From Alternaria dauci (lineage: Eukaryota > Ascomycota > Dothideomycetes > Pleosporales > Pleosporaceae): 64,000 nt of DNA. Shown piece after piece: positions 1 through 11,354 of the stretch. The DNA lies in assembly GCF_042100115.1 (NCBI RefSeq), contig NC_091278.1:1054001-1118000 (forward strand), in the 5' to 3' direction. The position numbers and the translations under genes are program-made. The notes under the pieces are model-generated. The model had not been told where the DNA came from, ran no database searches, and was given only the letters and a program-made list of their open reading frames with translations. Position 1 is the first letter of the stretch, and each line of letters begins with the position of its first letter.

Positions 1-304
1 GTTGATCGACGTATTCGAAGCCATCATCTCTTTGCCCAACACGAGCAATGAGCGCGCCCTTGCGAAACGCGTCCTGATCTGCCTGCAGGCCCTTCTCAAC
101 GCACCACGCGTCTACATCGGCTATGACCTGTTCCTCGCTAAGACCTGCCAATGGATTCCGAAGCTTTGCGGCTACGGAAGCTTGTCGTGGCTGACCAGGT
201 ACGGTATGTTCGTGGTGCTGGGAAGTACCAAAGTTGGACTTGCTGCTACCCGACGATGAGAAGGTAGGCTCTGTAGCCTCAATGTCGGGCTTGGGCCGAG
301 ACAT
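1..304 (-). CDS. MFS sugar transporter, N-terminal part (runs off the window)
   Basis: An open frame of 101 codons starts at ATG 304 and leaves the window at position 1 without a stop. The N-terminus is Ser/Thr-rich and cytosolic in character. It is followed by a block reading NPLAGLSEEQVIADVDAW and then FRKGALIARV. In my recollection of the fungal sugar-porter branch of the major facilitator superfamily, this pre-membrane block (NPL-x-GLS-x-EQ, then KGALVAR) comes just before the first transmembrane helix. No membrane segment lies inside the window, so substrate cannot be judged. The frame is intron-free as far as visible. Family assignment rests only on this N-terminal block, hence moderate confidence. 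Confidence 0.65.
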   Translation of the reverse strand, partial: MSRPKPDIEATEPTFSSSGSSKSNFGTSQHHEHTVPGQPRQASVAAKLRNPLAGLSEEQVIADVDAWCVEKGLQADQDAFRKGALIARVGQRDDGFEYVDQ

Positions 305-1322
305 GGTGATGGCTAGAACCGGATATCAAACCTAGGTCGGAATTCCTGGATCAAGTGGAGAAACCTGATCGCAAAATGGATGAGTGGGAGACACACGACC
401 ACGCGTCTGCAAACCATGATGGGTCTCGTTATATAGGATCCTCAAGGCACAACTCACATCCACTTTTCTCTCCATCAAAGAGCGGGTCGGGTTTTCTCTG
501 GAGTGACAATCCCCATGGATTCTCCACACCATCCTGCACGTTTGGCGCATGTAACTGTACATCGAGATCAGGCAAGGGGCGGCCGTACCAAGACATGAAG
601 TTGTGTGTTGATCCAACAAGACATGTCTGGGACTATGTCATTGTGGACACATGCGGGTGTTGGCATCTCGGCGGAAGCTAAAATTATACTTGGCAATGGA
701 GCGCAACAACGGCTTCGGGGCGGCCAAGAAAGCACATGAAGTATCGTCGTTGCTCGCCTAAAGACTGCGAAGTATTCCAACCAATTAACCTTTGTCGGAC
801 AAACCGTCGAGGAAACACCGTCGTGATGAACAACTACGCCGCCGCGAGAAGACCTTGGCGTCAAGCGGAATCCGCACTTGGCAGGAGCATTTTTACCAGA
901 ATAGGCAACCCGACTTGTCGACAGTCGGCATCTAGTTCCGATCTCGACCTTGAGGCTGTCAGCGTATTGCAGAAATTGACTAACGAAAGTAGCATCCTCA
1001 ACTCCACCGAGGGCTGTGAGTGGGCTGCAATTAGTGATCCAATGATCGCACAGTGAACCGGTGTGGATGACTCGACCTGAGTCTATCGGCGCTTTTCATA
1101 TAACTAAAGAGGGGTCGCAGCAACAAAGACGCGTCGGTGATAAAAATAGTCAGCAGACCACGGATCGCATTGTACAAGCCTTGCATCGCTACTCTACGGA
1201 CCTCAAACCTGGAGACGATAGGGCCAGATCGCCATGAAACGGCCGCGTAAACAATTGCAGCAGCCTGGAAGCTTAAAGTAAACGTCGAGCTCAGGGAACC
1301 CTTCCTTCCATAGTGCGAGGCT
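305..1322. other. intergenic, no supported gene
   Basis: Both strands hold only short overlapping frames of about 100 codons with no motif and no convincing splice structure. The left end holds the promoter of the leftward transporter gene. I see no repeat or RNA gene here. Confidence 0.5.
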
Positions 1323-2399
1323 TTAGTCCAAGTTAGCGTGTACCCACGCGCCGCGCAGTAGCAAGTTGTCCATTTCCTGGGCGACTGTTTCGTTTGAAAT
1401 CTTGAGCTTCAGGTAATGCTGGCTAGTTCTGCGTTCATCCTCCACCCAGAAATTAGTGCCGTTCGGAAATAGGTAGTTGTACCCATTGTTGTTGCCGTAC
1501 TCGAACCATTTGCCGAGACCCCTGCCTGCATAGACCATGGTCAAAAAGTCCCACGAGTATTCTGGTTTGTTGTAAGACCCGTACCATTCCCAGGCCGATT
1601 TGACTGGATCGTTGGGTGGTCCACAAACGGTGAAACGCGTACCCGAGGACACCTCGACGCCCACTTCTGAACCAAGAAAGGTCATAGGAACACAGTCAGG
1701 CCAAGTGTTGACTACATGGGGCGCATTTTGGATAGCAAAATTGTACTCTTGATCGAGAGACCGTTCTGGTAGGTATCCGCCGCCCATGACGACAAGTTCC
1801 TTCACTTTTGCTTTCACGAGCCCGTATCCATCGAGCGACGAGTATGCATCACCGGTGGTATTGAGGAGGCCAGACAACGATCCCATGAAGCCAAGTGACA
1901 CGATGGTCACACTGTTGTTCTTCGCCTCGGCCAGTGTCTTGCGATATAGCTCTACTGGGTCCCAGGTCTTGTTGACCTGTCCGAAGGGCACTGAACCGCC
2001 GGAGAACTCAGCACCCACTTTGCTTGCATACTCGTTTCCGAATGGCTCGGGAGATGTTATGTTCGTAAAGGGTCTTTGCAGTCCAATCGGTATGGTGCTG
2101 TAGCCATAATGACTCACGATTGCGGACGCAGCAAATGCTGAGTATGTCGAGTTGACGTTTACGTTCACGGCGAGGAGGTTCGTGTTTGGCAATGTACATG
2201 CGAGGAGCAAAGCGGCGGTGTCACTATTGCGGCGTTAGCTAGGCTTCAAAGCCTTATTTGATAGAACCACTCACTCAATCGCCTCGAAGAGGTCCGCGTC
2301 CACAAACAAGTTCTTAGTTTCCGGCTCTGTTGTCGACTCGACCAGTGTCAAGGCCGACACAATCGCCAGCCCATATGTCAACGCGGATCGAAAGAACAT
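1323..2399 (-). CDS. secreted inosine/uridine-preferring nucleoside hydrolase family protein
   Basis: Two exons, 2275-2399 and 1323-2223, are separated by a 51-bp intron (2224-2274, GTGAGT...ATAG) and give 341 aa. The start at 2399 is chosen because it begins a clean signal peptide (MFFRSALTYGLAIVSALTLVES); an upstream in-frame ATG at 2471 would bury it. Joining the exons restores the Asp-rich nucleoside-hydrolase motif VDADLFEAIDDTAALLLA (residues about 33-50), equivalent to DTDxGxDD, whose aspartates bind Ca2+ and ribose. The central VVMGGGYLPE block and the later N-rich part also fit this family. These enzymes cleave the N-glycosidic bond of ribonucleosides. The signal peptide and several N-glycosylation sequons suggest an extracellular purine/pyrimidine-salvage role. 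It is transcribed divergently from the DUF985 cupin gene. Confidence 0.9.
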
Positions 2400-3008
2400 T
2401 GCGGCGCGTCGTTTTAACCAGACGAATCCACTGCAGACGAGGATAAGAGCCAGCAAAGAATGTCGACTCAAGAAGCAATCATGAGGTGCCGGGGAGTGCC
2501 GATGTAGGGTAGATGCGACCCGCTGCCGCGATCCACAGCAATGATGTGCTCGGCCTGCTGAATTACTGCAGAAAGGCGCTCCGCCATCGGATCTTCACGC
2601 AACGAAGCTACGGCGATAACGGCAATCGATCCCCATTTTCGCATCGTGGTGAGTGGGTGGAGCGAATGATACGCGGAGCTCGCGGTGCACAACATGGACG
2701 CGCGATAAGAGCCTGGGTGAGGGTAGTCCTCTTTATCGGTCTCGGTCGTATTTCGGAAGTGCGGATCAGCCCGGCGCGAAGAGACGCCTCCTCTTCAGCT
2801 TCATCGTTGCCTCGCTGTGGATATTCAGCATCGTGAGACCAAGGTGGTGGTTTATCCAGGAGTGTGGAAATGAATGACGATGGTGCCCAGTAAGCCGGAA
2901 GCGACAGGGCGATAGCTGAGCGCCCGGACGCGCTTACTTGCTTCACAAGACGCCTCGGGCTGTGCCCTTGACCCGCCAACCCTCCCAAACTAGGACACAT
3001 TCGCAAAC
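2400..3008. promoter_or_regulatory. divergent intergenic region between nucleoside hydrolase and cupin genes
   Basis: About 600 bp separate two oppositely transcribed genes, so both promoters must lie here. Overlapping frames of 75-150 codons on both strands show no motif and look like shadows of GC-rich sequence. No specific operator could be assigned. Confidence 0.5.
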
Positions 3009-3524
3009 ATGAACAAGCTCGCACTGTCTTACTTCGCAATCTTGTTGCTTGGGGTATCTGCATCTTGTCACGAAGGTACCGGCGCGCAAGACGTCATCGC
3101 CAAGCTTGGACTGGAGCCAAATCCCGAAAAGGGCTATTACCGACAGACATTTGAAGACGCGGGACGTAGTGGCAATCGCTCATACTCGACCGCCATCTAC
3201 TATCTCCTCGAGGGTCAAGCCGGCCCGTCCTACTGGCACCGCGTCACCGATGCCGTCGAAATCTGGCACTACTATGCTGGCGCGCCCATGAGGTTGGAGC
3301 TGTCGTGGAATAACGGTACAGCAACCCAACAGCAGACTCTAGGCAGCGATATCTTCAGAAACCAAATTCCACAAGTCATCGTAGACAAAGGACAGTGGCA
3401 GCGGGCGACTAGTCTGGGAGATTGGACGTTGGTGGGCACGACAGTCGCGCCCGGCTTTTCGGAAAACGGGTATGACTTGCCAGCACCAGGTTTCCAGCCA
3501 GACGATGGCCATCGACCAAGTTAA
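3009..3524 (+). CDS. DUF985 / cupin_5 family protein, secreted
   Basis: A single exon of 171 aa. It begins with a hydrophobic signal peptide (MNKLALSYFAILLLGVSASC). The body carries the DUF985 cupin signature: LGLEPNPEKGYYRQTFEDAG near residue 34, then STAIYYLLEGQAGPSYWHR, then DAVEIWHYYAGAPMRLEL. The last two blocks supply the histidine and glutamate of the double-stranded beta-helix metal site. Homologues such as yeast YML079w lack a proven reaction, so only the fold can be called. Most relatives I know are intracellular, so the signal peptide is notable. The next frame downstream (3570-3800) looks non-coding. Confidence 0.85.
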   Translation: MNKLALSYFAILLLGVSASCHEGTGAQDVIAKLGLEPNPEKGYYRQTFEDAGRSGNRSYSTAIYYLLEGQAGPSYWHRVTDAVEIWHYYAGAPMRLELSWNNGTATQQQTLGSDIFRNQIPQVIVDKGQWQRATSLGDWTLVGTTVAPGFSENGYDLPAPGFQPDDGHRPS

Positions 3525-4959
3525 TTCTACAAAGTCACATGGAGAAGTGCCAGGACCCAGCAAGCATCGATGGTCTTTGGTCTTTTTACGTTGGGCACAG
3601 TGTCCGATGTCAAGTTTTACGAGTCGCTTACGATTGCTGTCCGCGTGCTCTACGGACTTCGCATTATCGATTCAATCAAAACCTCCAATAGCTGGCTTGG
3701 GTGCCTACAGCCATTCTTCTATTCTTTTGTGAGACTGGTCAAGCGCGACTACCTTTGCCGCGTCCGAACGCCGAAAACACGATCTGAAAAGACGGCCTGA
3801 CACGCTTCACAACACCTGGACGCGAAAGCGATTTGTTGGCCTTACTACTCAACAACAAACAAGACGATCTCGATACCTGTTGCGACCGCTGGTATGAGGA
3901 AGGTTGCATTCACTGATGACACATGTGCTTCGCAGCGTCCCCCAGCCGATGAAAGGCTAAAGAGCACGTCGCGAGACCGTTGGATTGACAACGCAGGTGC
4001 AAAATATCTAAGCTCGCAATCGATGTGCAATAGCGCCACGCGGACAACCAGTTATTAGTCATCACATAACTTCGCTTCCTCATTCCTGCGATCTCACTGT
4101 CAGCTGGAGCGATTCGATCAGCTTGGGTGCCTAGTCATTTGTACACCGATGTTTCCAGCAATTCACATGAGCCTGATCGCATACTCATCCACAGCTCGTT
4201 CAGTTAACATGGCGTCGCTCGACCCAGTGTCTGCTTTCTGACAACTTTGGTCGTGTGCGCGATCTGTGGGCCATGCTCTCCGGCTGCGCCACACGTCAGA
4301 TTTGATGGGTACGCCTTTCAATCATGTAAGACGACGTTATGGCAAATACACTGCACCCTAATTGAGGCTGCATGGGCCTTGAATCCAAATTGAGATGGGC
4401 GGAGTGGCTGCGAAACTCGTGTAAGCCACCTCGCGAGCCTCAAGCCCAAATCCGCCAAGGATGTCGCCATGCGGAGAAACACTGCTGCTCACGAGGTTGT
4501 CTGCGCTGTTCGCTTCTGGAGTCAGACGCGATACTCCGAAGTCTGGACCGAGTGGTCAAAGTCCGCGCTGACTGTGTTTGTGTAGGATTGGGTGGTCATG
4601 CATCTACATCACCCTCTGCCCATATCCATTTTCAAGCGCCAAACTTCTATGAATACGATCTCCGAACATGAAATCTCCGTTTGGCTTATCCTGGAGCTAT
4701 ACTATTCGCTTGGCAGTTAATGGGTCAGAGAGGAAGGCGTGCTGTATTGCGCCACGGCATCTTCAGAACCCACCGCATGTAGAATGACCATCTGAGCTGA
4801 GGATGCAAGCCATCATTATGAGAACGGTTATAAGTACGGCCTTTCTGCTTCATGATTTTCCAGCAGTACTTCGAGCAGTCATCCAAGCATCATACTTTCT
4901 TCTCTTTTCTTCAGGTTCCAAATCTCCACATTCGTTGACTTCCATCCCATCCAGCAAGG
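3525..4959. other. intergenic, nothing recognised; laccase promoter at right end
   Basis: Frames of up to 99 codons occur (for example 4372-4671 on the plus strand) but show no family motif, no splice-extended coding and odd Cys/Arg-rich composition. The pyrimidine-rich stretch just before 4960 fits a fungal transcription start and 5' leader for the laccase gene. Confidence 0.45.
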
Positions 4960-6988
4960 ATGAAGTTCATTTCCATCCTTGGTGCTGCCCTGCTGGGGCT
5001 TCTAACTCCAGGTGCCTCTGCAGCAGCAATTCCTGCTGAGTTCGCCGACCTTGCCCCTTTCACGCCAAAACGGGATGGCCTCGAGGAACGTCAGTCCCCA
5101 GCTACGTGTGTCAATGTCGGCCACACTGCTACCACCCGGCATTGTTGGGCTCAAGGGTTCACTTCTTCGACGGACATGTACACGTCCTGGCCTAACACTG
5201 GTGTGATCCGCTCGTACAACCTACGCATCGAGAACACGACTTGCAATCCTGATGGCGCGGGATCCAGGGTTTGCATGTTGATCAATGGAAGGTACCCAGG
5301 ACCCACGATTGTCGCCAACTGGGGCGACACGATCAGAGTAACCGTTCGCAACATGCTCCAGTCTAATGGAACTTCCATACACTGGCATGGCTTTCGCATG
5401 CTCAACAAGAACACCCAGGACGGCGTCAATGGAATCACCGAGTGTGCGTTGGCACCTGGCGACTTCAAGACTTATGAGTTTCAGGCTACTGAGTACGGCA
5501 CGACATGGTAAGTCATTTCCATGTATGAACCACATATGGTACGATTACTGACCTCGTGCACCTATGTTTAGGTACCACTCCCATTTTTCGCATCAGTATG
5601 GAGACGGAGTCGTCGGAACCGTCATTGTGAATGGACCCGCTACCGCGAATTACGACGTTGATCTTGGGGTCATGCCAATCACCGACTGGTACTACCAGAC
5701 CGCGTACCAAGCAGCCTCCATCGCATTCCAGAATGGCCAGGCCGGATTGGGCCCACCAGTCGGTGACAATATCTTGATCAACGGGACCGCTAAGAACGCA
5801 GCAGGAGGGGGCGCATGGAACAATGTGACAATCCAAGCAGGCAAACGCTACCGTCTTCGACTTGTCAACACCGCAGTTGACACAAACATGCTGGTAAACC
5901 TTGACGGTCACCCTTTCCAGGTCATCGCGACGGACTTTGTCCCTATCAACCCATACAACACCACTCATCTTCAGATTGGCATCGGCCAACGTTACGACGT
6001 GATCATCACTGCCAACCAAACGGCTGGAAACTACTGGTTCCGAGCTGTCGCAGACGGACTTTGTCAATCGCGGAACTTTCGTGAGGGACGTGCTGTCTTC
6101 ACGTACCAAGGCCAGACTGTTGCCGATCCTACCTCAACCGCCCCAGCTATCCCTTTCACAGAATGTGTGGATCCAGTCACTAGCCCAAAGATCGCAAAGA
6201 ACGTCCCCAGCACAACCTTCGCCGCCCAAGCCAAGAACCTTCCTGTTGCTTTCGGACCAGTGGCAGCCAACGGCAACACAGTACTCTGGACTATAAATGG
6301 CACATCGATGATCATTGATCCCGGAGAGCCGACCCTCGAGTACCTCGCGAAAGGCAACAACAGTTTCCCTCAGTCATATAACGTCGTAGAGGTACCATCA
6401 ACATCAGCATCTACCTGGACGTATTGGGTAGTACAGCAAGCAGCTGGTGCACCGCCTCTCGCTCACCCTATTCATCTCCACGGACACGACAGCTACGTTC
6501 TGGGCGCAGGCGATGGACAATTCAACGTCAACACCCACTTTAGCCAGCTCCGTTTCACCAACCCTCCGCGTCGTGATGTTACTCAGCTCAAGAGGAACGG
6601 TTGGCTTGTTCTTGCGTACCCCACAGATAATCCAGGCGCCGTAAGTTTATCTCCCTCTATCCCAATCCCTGAAGAAAACTGTTCGGGTATCCTATAATCA
6701 ATGGACCTCTGGTCCGCCGCGCTGCCTTGGCAACTGCTGACTGCTCTTCTCTAGTGGCTGATGCACTGCCATATCGCCTTCCATGTCGGCATGGGTCTTA
6801 GCGTCCAGTTTCTTGAGCGCAGGCAATCCATCAACCTACCCGCTGCCGGCTCTGAGTGGTTTGGCACCTGCAACAAATGGGATAGTTACAAGGCCGGCAC
6901 AACAGACGTGTGGCCTCAAGACGACTCTGGCCTCAAGAAGCGCTGGCCTCCTCTCATTGAGGGCAGTTCGACGTTCAGATTGGACTAG
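4960..6988 (+). CDS. secreted laccase (multicopper oxidase, ascomycete type)
   Basis: Three exons (4960-5507, 5572-6640, 6755-6988) give 616 aa. The order is signal peptide (1-22), a propeptide ending near EERQ, then three cupredoxin domains. All four copper ligand blocks are visible: HWHGF (141-145), WYHSHFSHQYG (183-193), HPIHLHGHD, and WLMHCHIAFHVGMGLS. The residue five after the last His is Leu, a class typical of ascomycete laccases, as in Melanocarpus. The C-terminus carries DDSGLKKRW, matching the known DSGL cleavage site where the tail is removed on maturation; about 17 residues follow. Such enzymes oxidise phenols with O2 in lignin or melanin chemistry. Intron 1 (5508-5571) joins codon Trp 183 and resembles introns in the amine oxidase gene. 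Intron 2 is 114 bp. Confidence 0.95.
5508..5571 (+). repeat. laccase intron 1, introner-like
   Basis: This 64-nt intron aligns without gaps to intron 2 of the amine oxidase gene (55396-55459), also 64 nt. By eye they agree at about 43 of 64 positions, including the shared ACTGAC branch region and the final ATGTTTAG. The two host genes are unrelated, so a common intron origin is inferred. Confidence 0.5.
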
Positions 6989-7899
6989 ACTGTTCCTTGG
7001 GATGTTCTCTTTTGGCAGTGACTGTGATGGTTAGCAGTGTCGGAATTAACCCTCAAGGACGATGCGACCGATTAAACTTCCCGCGTTGTGTACTTGGAGA
7101 AGCTCCGCCTTTCTTAGTTCGCACAGTCCTTTCTCACTCTCCTTCAACCCTGTTTTGTATTTCCGTTTCCCTTCTGATACATACCTTGTCGTGGCTCGAT
7201 TTATATCTTGTTTGAAGAACCACCTGTAAATACTTCTGACACTCCTCATACCTTCGATGTATATATTCCAATAACACATCCTTCGCACCTCGCATTTCGA
7301 TCCATGTCTCATGCCAAGTGACCGGTCTTGTCCCGGCCATCGAACGTTGGATTGGGTCTTGCTGACCTCTTCCAAGCAGGGGGCACGTACGGCACGGAAG
7401 TAAACCCAATGCGAACCAATCACCATGCATCTAGAAATTGCCGGCCAGAAAGCGAGCGGGGAAGCTCGACCTGCAGCACAGTATTGAACGATTGAGCATC
7501 CTGACTATCGTCTTCTGGTTTAACAGTAATCATTGGCACTGGTGGCTTCTCGGCACCATTGAACATACATCCAGCCAGTAAGAAGGAGTGGCTGAGCCGT
7601 GCCGGCTTTACTCGACGAATGAAAAGTCGAAAGTCTAGTATACGGAGTACGGAACGAGCGCATTGTCAGGCATGTCGTGATGCGGGTTACTCAACTCCAA
7701 GACGCAGGCGTTCTTGGACGACGCACCCCACCACGGGAGAGCATGTGGAGAAGAAGAAGACCCCGGGAGGGTTGGACGACAGGGTGCGCTTCGAGTTGAT
7801 AAGTACAAAGCGCCCTGGCCTCGCGCCGCAAGGTCATCGTCACCATCTAACACCAGTGCTTTTGGATTTCCAGCAACACCGACGACCATTGTGGCAGCC
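6989..7899. other. intergenic, no supported gene
   Basis: Contains the laccase 3' region and the leader of the next gene. Frames here (for example 7046-7426 minus and 7559-7939 plus) have no motif and overlap one another. No RNA gene or repeat was seen. Confidence 0.45.
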
Positions 7900-8920
7900 A
7901 TGGCAACAACTACGACGGCACATCCGGTGCATGACATGAGTGAAAAGGAATTTGAGCGCATCGACAAAGAGGCGCGACTCACGCACGCTTCGACGAATAT
8001 CTCGCTCAGTCCAGAGCTGTTCGAGAAGTTGTATCTTGCGCCCAAGACACCGAATGCGAGCCAGCACGTGGGTCAATATGCTAATGCGACACCGTTAGGG
8101 TTCCTGGGGTAAGATGGGGTCATTGCGTCTTTGAAGAGATAACGACACTAAAGTACCGTATACAGGTTCGTCATCTCGACTTTTACCTTTTCCATGGTTT
8201 TGATGGGCTGGGGTGGTGCTTCTGGCCTCCAGGCTGTCGCGTAAGTGTCTATCCCCATCCACTGCGTGGACGCCGGTCTCGAACGTTGTACTGAGTGTTG
8301 CTTAGTGGAATATTCTTCTTCACCGGACCGCTCCTTCTAACCCTCGCGACGATTTTCCTCTGGATACAAGCGCAATTCTTCTCGATGATGGTCTGCGGTC
8401 TCTTCTCCGTCTTTTGGTTATCCTTTGGATTGCTGCAATTGCCTACACTGGAGCTTGCGACAGCGTACTCGGCCACTGGCGATGCAGCAGCAGGGGCTGT
8501 GAGTAAAGAGATGAATGCTGCCATTGCTTTGTATCTCATTGTTTGGGGCTTCGCGTTAGCCACATTCTTTCTATTCACCATCAGAATCAACATGGTGTTT
8601 GCTGGCATCTTTGGGTTCGCGACAATCGCCGTCTGGGTATTGAGCGGCGCTTACTGGGCATTGGGCAGCGGGGAATTCGACAAGGCGTTACGGTTGCAAA
8701 AGGTAAGCTGATTTTGAACGTGTTCAGAAACGTTGCTGATGCTTGGCAGGCTGGCGGGGCGCTTCTATTCATTGTGGCTGTATTGGGATGGTACATGCTC
8801 TTCGTTATCATGGCTGCAGAGATGCGATGGTCGGTTTGTCCGCCGGTTGGAGATCTGAGTAAATATTGGGCGAGGACGGATGTTGAGATTGGTGCAAACG
8901 CGAGTGAAAAGAAGGAATAG
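7900..8920 (+). CDS. GPR1/FUN34/YaaH family transporter (acetate/ammonium-type)
   Basis: Four exons (7900-8108, 8166-8240, 8306-8702, 8750-8920) give 283 aa; all phases agree. A soluble N-terminus of about 60 residues precedes six hydrophobic helices. The first begins at NATPLGFLGFVIST, the family's N-P-x-P-L-G-L-like entry motif, followed by the VLMGWGGASG turn. The tail reads CPPVGDLSKYWARTD, which matches the conserved VGDLS end of the family. Family members such as yeast Ady2 and Aspergillus AcpA import acetate or affect ammonium export. The second-helix region is diverged from Ady2, so substrate is uncertain. Plasma-membrane location is inferred. The ATG at 7900 is chosen because it lies just before the conserved body. 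Confidence 0.87.
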
Positions 8921-9341
8921 ATGGCAGCTGATACGCACTGGAATGCATCTTGCCCAATTACGCCCATGTGGAATTACAAGGCGGGCACGGGAATGATGAA
9001 ACGGACGGTTATTCTGCTCTGTTTCTTCAGGTCTCACGAAGGAGGTAGCTGATAATATCAAGCTCGTGTATCAGGATCTTTCAACATGTTGGGTTCACCC
9101 GCGATTCTCTCACATTTTCCGGGGTAGTAGACAAGCACCTCGCAAGCGTAAATTTTGTTGATTGGGTATGCTGGCTTCTCTCGGCGTGTCCAGTCTCGTC
9201 TTGTAGGATGTTGGTTAAGGCACGCGTTGCCAACCATTCGACCAATGCCCCTGCTAGTGATTTATGGAGTATTTACATCCGTATGGTGCCCATAGAGATC
9301 TCGCACACGTGTGATCCTCATCTCAGGCCCCTTGGAATCAT
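8921..9341. other. intergenic between convergent genes
   Basis: This 420-bp stretch lies between the 3' ends of a plus-strand and a minus-strand gene. It should hold both transcript ends. I see no other feature. Confidence 0.4.
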
Positions 9342-9857
9342 TCAACTCGCACCGATCCAGCTCAAGACCTCTACCAGTCCCGCAATCGCAACAACGGCCC
9401 ATAAGATTCGACCCGTCACCTTGTCTTCCAGTTGCATCCTACCGCCACTCACTTGGACGCTGCCGTTACCGCCCGCAGCCCAATCATCTTCTGCTTCCAT
9501 TCCCTCAGTGCTCTCACAGAACTCGGCTCCTTTGTCACACTGAGAAAGCGCCACTTCACAACTAAGGGGGCCCGGAACCTTCCACTCGTCTCGCAAACGC
9601 ATAATGCAGGCGTACGTGGGATCGTCCGAGGAGCATGACTTGACGTCGCACAGAGCCATCGCCAGGCAGGCCGGTGGGCCGACGGGGAATGGCGTCGTTG
9701 AAGGCAGGTGGCAGCAGTCGACCAGGATGATTTGCTCGTCATAGGTAGTACCGAGAGTGATGAGAGAGAGATGTTGGGGTTTTTCAACTGGAAAGGTAAT
9801 TTGGCACGTAATGTTGGTGTCGGCGATGGCGGTCGAGGCGATAGCCGGGGAGGACAT
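9342..9857 (-). CDS. small Cys-rich protein with hydrophobic C-terminal tail, function unknown
   Basis: A 171-aa frame starts at ATG 9857. It holds about ten cysteines (NITCQITF, DCCHLP, ACLAMALCDVKSC, YACIMRL, SCEVALSQC, EFCES), which suggests disulfide-bonded folding outside the cytosol. It ends with a hydrophobic stretch (ILWAVVAIAGLVEVLSWIGA) after a Gly/Ser-rich linker, like a GPI-attachment signal. No signal peptide follows the ATG. The frame stays open upstream through PSSTTRV, and a possible intron (donor GTACGT near 9934, acceptor CAG near 9883) could bring in another N-terminus, but I found no clear first exon. I do not recognise the family. Confidence 0.5.
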   Translation of the reverse strand: MSSPAIASTAIADTNITCQITFPVEKPQHLSLITLGTTYDEQIILVDCCHLPSTTPFPVGPPACLAMALCDVKSCSSDDPTYACIMRLRDEWKVPGPLSCEVALSQCDKGAEFCESTEGMEAEDDWAAGGNGSVQVSGGRMQLEDKVTGRILWAVVAIAGLVEVLSWIGAS

Positions 9858-10173
9858 GGTGACTCGTGTCGTACTAGAGGGCTGGTCAGACGAGTCGAGG
9901 ATAGTGCCATAGCAAGGGAAGGCGAAGAGACGTACTCGCCGTGGAAGATTTTCGGATGTGCCAGTTCGATTGTTGGGTAGTAGGAAAAGCGAGCGACAGA
10001 TCAGACAGTATTTTGGACGGCGAGCAAACGGGCAGGGCGGTGATGCGGCGCGACGTCACGTGAACGCTCCTTACGTGATGTGCAAACGGAGAAGAGCAGT
10101 GATTGGAGAATCTGGTTGTTGGGAAGAATACTCCATTTGGACGTAGAATTAGTAGTAACGAGCATCTTCACTC

Positions 10174-11354
10174 TCATATAAAAGCCATCTCAAGGTCTTC
10201 GGTCCGCTGATGACGATGACTGTGACGATCTCCACCGCGCTCTCTATGTTTGCTGTGAGCCCGTCGCTCGTCGCTGCGATGCGAAGACCGATGCTCGTGC
10301 CTGTCACGGCTACGGTTGGAAGTCCTAGGCTCAAGCTTGTCACGGCTGTGGCTTGGACTTGTGTGGCGATGCTTGTGGCGCGACGATGCACTGTCCTTTT
10401 TAGGAGTGCCGTGCTCGCTATCGTCCACATCTCGCCTCTTCCTCTTGAGATGTCGACTCCGTCTGTCCTCACGTTCCTGTGCTGACCGTAGCTCCATCAA
10501 TTCACGACTGCGCTCCTCGGCCCATTGCTTCCTGTCCTGCTTGGACTTTTTCAATTGTGCCTGTGCCTTTTGCATGAACGCAAAGGGATCGCTTGTGGAA
10601 ATGCGGGCCTGTTCTCTCTCTTTGCGGCGCGGATCTTCGTTTCCCCAGACGTCCTTGTTTACGAAGCCCTCGAAGATGGACGCTTCCTTCTTGTCCTGGC
10701 CGCTCTGCTTAGGCGACTGGACAGCAGCGTACCAGGGTCGGCTGATGCCATCCCTTCCTGCAGCACTGGAGAAGCGCATCGTGAATTGGTCTTGGGAGGC
10801 CTTTTCCTTGTTGCGCTTTTCCTTTTCTGCTTCCGCGTTTCTCTCACGCTTGAGGGCGTCTTTCATGTTTACCGGGAACAAGTCAATGTGACCGGCATGG
10901 TCTTGCAATGGGGCATCGCTCGCAGTGCTCCGCAGCTTCAAGACTCTGGCGTCCGTATCGTCGTCCCCCGGCCGTGCCGTGATGGACTTGGCCATGCGTA
11001 TGTCCAGATCGGTGTCGTCTTCCCCGGCCAGCTTCCTCCTTTTCCGGACGTGTCCGCGTTCATCTGATTGTCCCGCGCGCCTCGACTCTGCCGTCTTGGC
11101 GGGTTGTCTGTCTGGCAAAGGCGGGGGCGTCCGACCTCGAAGGATGGCGGCACGTCGTTCGGCATCGAGCTCTTGCGTGCGCTGCTCCTCGGCGGCCTCA
11201 CGGGCAGCAGCGGCAGCCTCGTCAGCCTTGACGCGGGCTATGTTGTCCGAGTTGTACACATTCCATGATTTCTTGCCGAGCAGATGTCTATACAGTCATT
11301 AGTTCACCCTCGAATGTGCAAAGCGCGGCATCGGAGAACGACTCACAGAGGCAT
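10174..11354 (-). CDS. cwc25: pre-mRNA-splicing factor CWC25
   Basis: Two exons, an 8-nt first exon (11347-11354, ATG plus five bases) and 10174-11287, joined over a 59-bp intron (11288-11346, GTGAGT...TATAG), give 373 aa. Splicing restores the family N-terminus MPLHLLGKKSWNVYN, followed by the Cir_N domain with DNIARVKADEAAA and DAERRAAILRG (to about residue 60). A second conserved block around GRDGISRPWYAAV matches the CWC25 domain. The C-terminal third is Arg/Ser/His/Lys-rich, disordered and RS-like. Cwc25 joins the spliceosome with the Prp19 complex and promotes the first transesterification after Prp2 remodelling; location is nuclear. Calling the gene from the long frame alone would lose the conserved first 13 residues. 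Confidence 0.93.

Noticed and set aside
2608..3063. 151-codon minus-strand frame between nucleoside hydrolase and cupin
   Set aside because: Overlaps the cupin start, has no ATG-linked motif and low-complexity Arg/Ser/Pro composition; likely a shadow of GC-rich DNA.
3570..3800. 76-codon frame after the cupin gene as a small gene
   Set aside because: Overlaps other frames, lacks a motif and has no leader or splice support.
10316..11067. Long plus-strand frames opposite CWC25
   Set aside because: They are antisense shadows of the Arg/Ser/Lys-rich CWC25 coding sequence.
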